Positions 14,731 to 16,560 of a DNA stretch of 16,560 nucleotides are shown here, one piece after another; positions within the stretch are counted from its first letter, which is position 1, and every line of letters begins with the position of its first letter. The DNA is from Lachnospiraceae bacterium UBA3401. Its GTDB lineage: Bacteria > Bacillota > Clostridia > Lachnospirales > Lachnospiraceae. The DNA lies in contig DEPD01000042.1 of the NCBI GenBank assembly GCA_002358575.1, positions 1-16,560 of the forward strand, read 5' to 3'. The translations under genes were made by a program, and so were the position numbers. The notes beneath the pieces are model-generated. The model worked only from the letters and a program-made list of their open reading frames with translations. It was not told the origin of the DNA and did not search any database.

Positions 14731-14758
14731 ATTATAATGGTTTTTGTATTTTTTGCAA
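14731..14758 (-). promoter_or_regulatory. Promoter of the GH43-GH51 operon
   Basis: On the minus strand TTGCAA (14758-14753), 16 bases, then a perfect TATAAT (14736-14731). Transcription would begin near 14724, giving a leader of about 60 nt that contains the AT-only inverted repeat and the AAGGAGGT site. Confidence 0.65.
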
Positions 14759-14814
14759 TACATTTTTATGGATTCTAGTCTTTTCGTTAAATTACCTATT
14801 TTTTCATAAAAAAC

Positions 14815-15761
14815 TTATTTATTTTTCACAAAATTTAACTGCAATTTGCCAACCATTTGCTGCACTTTTGGACTGCCAACCTCAAGATAAAATTTTCTGT
14901 CTGTTTTGTCAATTTTCTGTAAAATCCGTTGTAGTTTTTCCTCCCATGTAGCACTTCGCTCAAATTCCATGCGCGCTGTGCGAACTCCTCTGTAAACTGT
15001 ATGTGTTGTAAAATATAGTACTATAACATTATCTGACAATTTAAATTTCCAGCAAGATATTTCTGTCTCCACCAATATAACACCATTTTTTGCAACCTTT
15101 CCATCATAACCAACCTCTGCAATCTGATTTTGAATCTGCTGATTCTGCTCCTGACACAACCGTTTGCTCAACTGCGAAAAAATATGTGCTGAGAAATATA
15201 AAAATAATCCTCTTCAATAAGTCCATGAAAAAATAAAGCGCCCATCTTCCTTTTGCCCGATATACACAGTTTGTGAAAAAGCCTTACTAGCAATTGCATA
15301 TAGTAAAGCGGCGTGTTTAATTGCTCTACCTCACACCGAAGGCTCAGCATTTTCACCGCCCATGAGATTCGATCACTCTTCATAGGCATTCCTGCCGTCA
15401 TGCTGTCAAATAGCTTCTGCACATACACAGTTTTCAAACGTTTTTTGACTTCTCATCTATTTGAGAACAAAAATGAACAATTATCTTCCGAATCTCCTTA
15501 TTCCACAAAACCAAGCAATCATGTCCGCTATACCATTTGTGAAACTTTTCCCTTGCTTCTGCTCTGCAACCAACGCCTTTCCCTGCTCAAAATGTTTCTC
15601 AGAACGCATATACCCATTTGATTGTTCCAGCAAAAATCGAAAGATATGTACTGTATGCAGATTCTCATCAAGCGAAATTGCCGCAGTCTCTGACACACTA
15701 TATCGCAGTTTTTTCTGCGCAGTCCCACACTCCATTCCATCTCAACAACTGCATATTTCAT
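14815..15761 (-). pseudogene. Decayed protein gene with several frameshifts, function unknown
   Basis: Read leftwards, protein-like segments sit in different frames: a start at 15761 with AAAGGG upstream (MKYAVVEMEW), a segment about 15735-15545, one about 15540-15445 (KWYSGHDCLVLWNKEIRK), one 15448-15168 (VYVQKLFDSMTAGMPMKSD) and one 15180-14815 ending QLNFVKNK. The joins at about 15452 and 15177 coincide with runs of A and T, typical slippage sites. Joined, the product would be about 310 residues, rich in Gln, Lys and aromatic residues, with a C-terminal part (VLYFTTHTVYRGVRTARMEF) that still looks well conserved. I do not recognise the family. Sequencing errors in homopolymers could mimic this, but at least three shifts in 950 bases beside otherwise clean genes favours true decay. 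Confidence 0.55.
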
Positions 15762-16009
15762 AATTTGTCCCTTTTTTCTTCTGCTATCAGACACAGTTCC
15801 TCTATGAGATTTGGTATATTCTGCCTTGGGTGTGGGAAATATTGTTTCACAAAATCCATCTATTCTTTCAACTGGTTATATTTTCTGCACTTGTCCACCA
15901 CACTCCCCATCAATACAGCCGATAAACTTACAAATGCCATCTCTGCCCGATGTTTTTCTGTGATAAACACTTTCTGGTCTGTCCGACTTACAATATATAA
16001 TTTATTTTT
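15758..16009 (-). pseudogene. Small open frame interrupted by an in-frame TAG
   Basis: From about 16009 the minus strand encodes KNKLYIVSRTDQKVF and then FVSLSAVLMGSVVDKCRKYNQLKE, a TAG at 15862-15860, and in the same frame from ATG 15859 a 33-residue tail MDFVKQYFPHPRQ to EEKRDKL, ending in TGA overlapping the next start (ATGA, 15761-15758). The unbroken frame across the TAG and the translational-coupling overlap suggest a former gene of about 80 residues in an operon with the decayed gene after it. No good start codon is visible at its beginning. Function is unknown. Confidence 0.4.
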
Positions 16010-16098
16010 CTATTTTAATATTGGGGATTTTCTATTTCACTATAGCAATTTTTTATATGCCTGTAAATGTACCCAATCTCGATTTGCATGTAATAGTT

Positions 16099-16254
16099 CG
16101 TTCTTTTCACACCGACACCATGCACCTGTTGTATGGTGTCGGAGCCAGCGCCAAAATGCCTGTTCTGTGGCATTTTGTGTGCATCAATTGTTACAATTCA
16201 CACCAAATTATCATAAATCAATACGAAATCCGGCGTGGGTGCGAATTGTAACAA
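16099..16254. repeat. Three-hairpin intergenic element, copy B of the edge repeat
   Basis: Three strong hairpins follow one another: CCGACACCATGCA (16112-16124) with TGTATGGTGTCGG (16130-16142); CAAAATGCC (16152-16160) with GGCATTTTG (16169-16177); and TTGTTACAATTCACACC (16188-16204) with 16238-16254, 17 bp with a single mismatch that becomes a G-U pair in minus-strand RNA. The part 16099-16150 recurs inverted at bases 1-53. It occupies much of the gene-free stretch 16013-16424. A weaker hairpin, ATTCCT (16263-16268)/AGGAAT (16280-16285), follows; the rest of the stretch shows nothing else up to the tRNA terminator. Confidence 0.65.
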
Positions 16255-16392
16255 CAGTTCAGATTCCTTTTCATGGATCAGGAATACGCATAAACTGCAG
16301 ATTCCGTGATAACATGATTTAGCTTACAACAGACATACTCTTGTCAACACTGGATTTTCAATGACATTGTGATAACAATATTTTTGTGAAAT

Positions 16393-16419
16393 ATAAAAAA
16401 CCTCGAATCAATCGAGGTT
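16393..16419 (-). terminator. Rho-independent terminator of tRNA-Cys
   Basis: Minus-strand AACCTCGA (16419-16412) pairs with TCGAGGTT (16406-16399) around a 5-nt loop, followed by a T-run. It begins five bases after the tRNA 3' end. Confidence 0.88.
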
Positions 16420-16424
16420 CTTCA

Positions 16425-16495
16425 AGGCGACTAACGGATTTGAACCGATGATCAGGGAGTTGCAGTCCCACGCCTTACCACTTGGCTAAGTCGCC
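16425..16495 (-). tRNA. tRNA-Cys (anticodon GCA)
   Basis: A cloverleaf on the minus strand: acceptor GGCGACT/AGTCGCC, D arm GCC-AAGTGGTAA-GGC, anticodon loop CTGCAAC with GCA at 16463-16461, T loop TTCAAAT, and discriminator U73, the cysteine identity base. CCA is not encoded and must be added by nucleotidyltransferase. Two helices are imperfect: T27-T43 at the top of the anticodon stem and T50-T64 in the T stem. It is followed by a terminator and preceded by another tRNA on the same strand. Confidence 0.93.
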
Positions 16496-16541
16496 ATACA
16501 ATATTATATGCAAGAATAAAAAATTTATGCTAAAATATAAA

Positions 16542-16560
16542 CTCCCCGAGTAGGGCTCGA
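16542..16560 (-). tRNA. Partial tRNA 3' end, probably tRNA-Asn
   Basis: The minus strand from the window edge reads TCGAGCCCTACTCGGGGAG: a T-loop remainder, the 3' side of a T stem (CCTAC), an acceptor 3' strand (TCGGGGA) and discriminator G. An acceptor starting TCCCCGA with G73 fits tRNA-Asn of Firmicutes best. The anticodon is outside the window. CCA is not encoded. It would be co-transcribed with tRNA-Cys, 46 bases away. Confidence 0.55.

Noticed and set aside
15618..16322. Plus-strand open frame of 234 codons
   Set aside because: It runs through three hairpins and antisense to the decayed genes. Its product is rich in Cys, His, Phe and Ser with no domain pattern, and it has no convincing ribosome binding site.

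Overview
The window looks like a low-GC Clostridia chromosome, most likely a Lachnospiraceae member. The evidence is an AT-rich background with strong AGGAGG-type ribosome binding sites, clostridial-type 2[4Fe-4S] ferredoxin and PFL-activase genes, the Firmicutes core blocks gdpP-rplI-dnaB and rpsF-ssb-rpsR, and small cysteine-rich proteins resembling DUF951 and DUF6171. Genus cannot be fixed from sequence reading alone. No phage, insertion sequence transposase, CRISPR array or defence system was found. Almost everything is core or metabolic; the less explained material is in the intergenic DNA.

Layout. Bases 1-1332 read rightwards: an edge-truncated palindromic repeat, pflA (radical-SAM activase of pyruvate formate-lyase) and a 56-residue ferredoxin preceded by a 16-bp perfect palindrome. 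Bases 1333-1641 hold no gene but are dense with hairpins, including a 19-bp perfect stem with a possible pseudoknot. From 1642 to the end everything reads leftwards. In transcription order (right to left) it runs: partial tRNA (probably Asn), tRNA-Cys with terminator, a three-hairpin repeat element, a decayed two-gene region, GH43 and GH51 arabinan-type glycosidases with a small cysteine-rich protein, a membrane-anchored GH25 lysozyme, a sirtuin, a DUF951 protein, rpsF-ssb-rpsR with its own promoter and terminator, pepT, gdpP-rplI-dnaB with a terminator, and a MerR-type HTH/coiled-coil protein.

Function. GH43 and GH51 lack signal peptides and probably finish cytoplasmic breakdown of imported arabino-oligosaccharides. 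PepT does the same for tripeptides. GdpP hydrolyses c-di-AMP and sits in the conserved block with ribosomal protein L9 and the replicative helicase. rpsF-ssb-rpsR is the classic S6/SSB/S18 operon.

The most interesting signals are non-coding: (1) a 52-nt element present twice in opposite orientation, after the ferredoxin gene and directly after dnaB, whose ten differences are all transitions and keep a two-stem fold; (2) the hairpin array at 1435-1621; (3) a three-hairpin repeat at 16099-16254 whose end recurs inverted at bases 1-53; (4) the decaying genes at 14815-16009.
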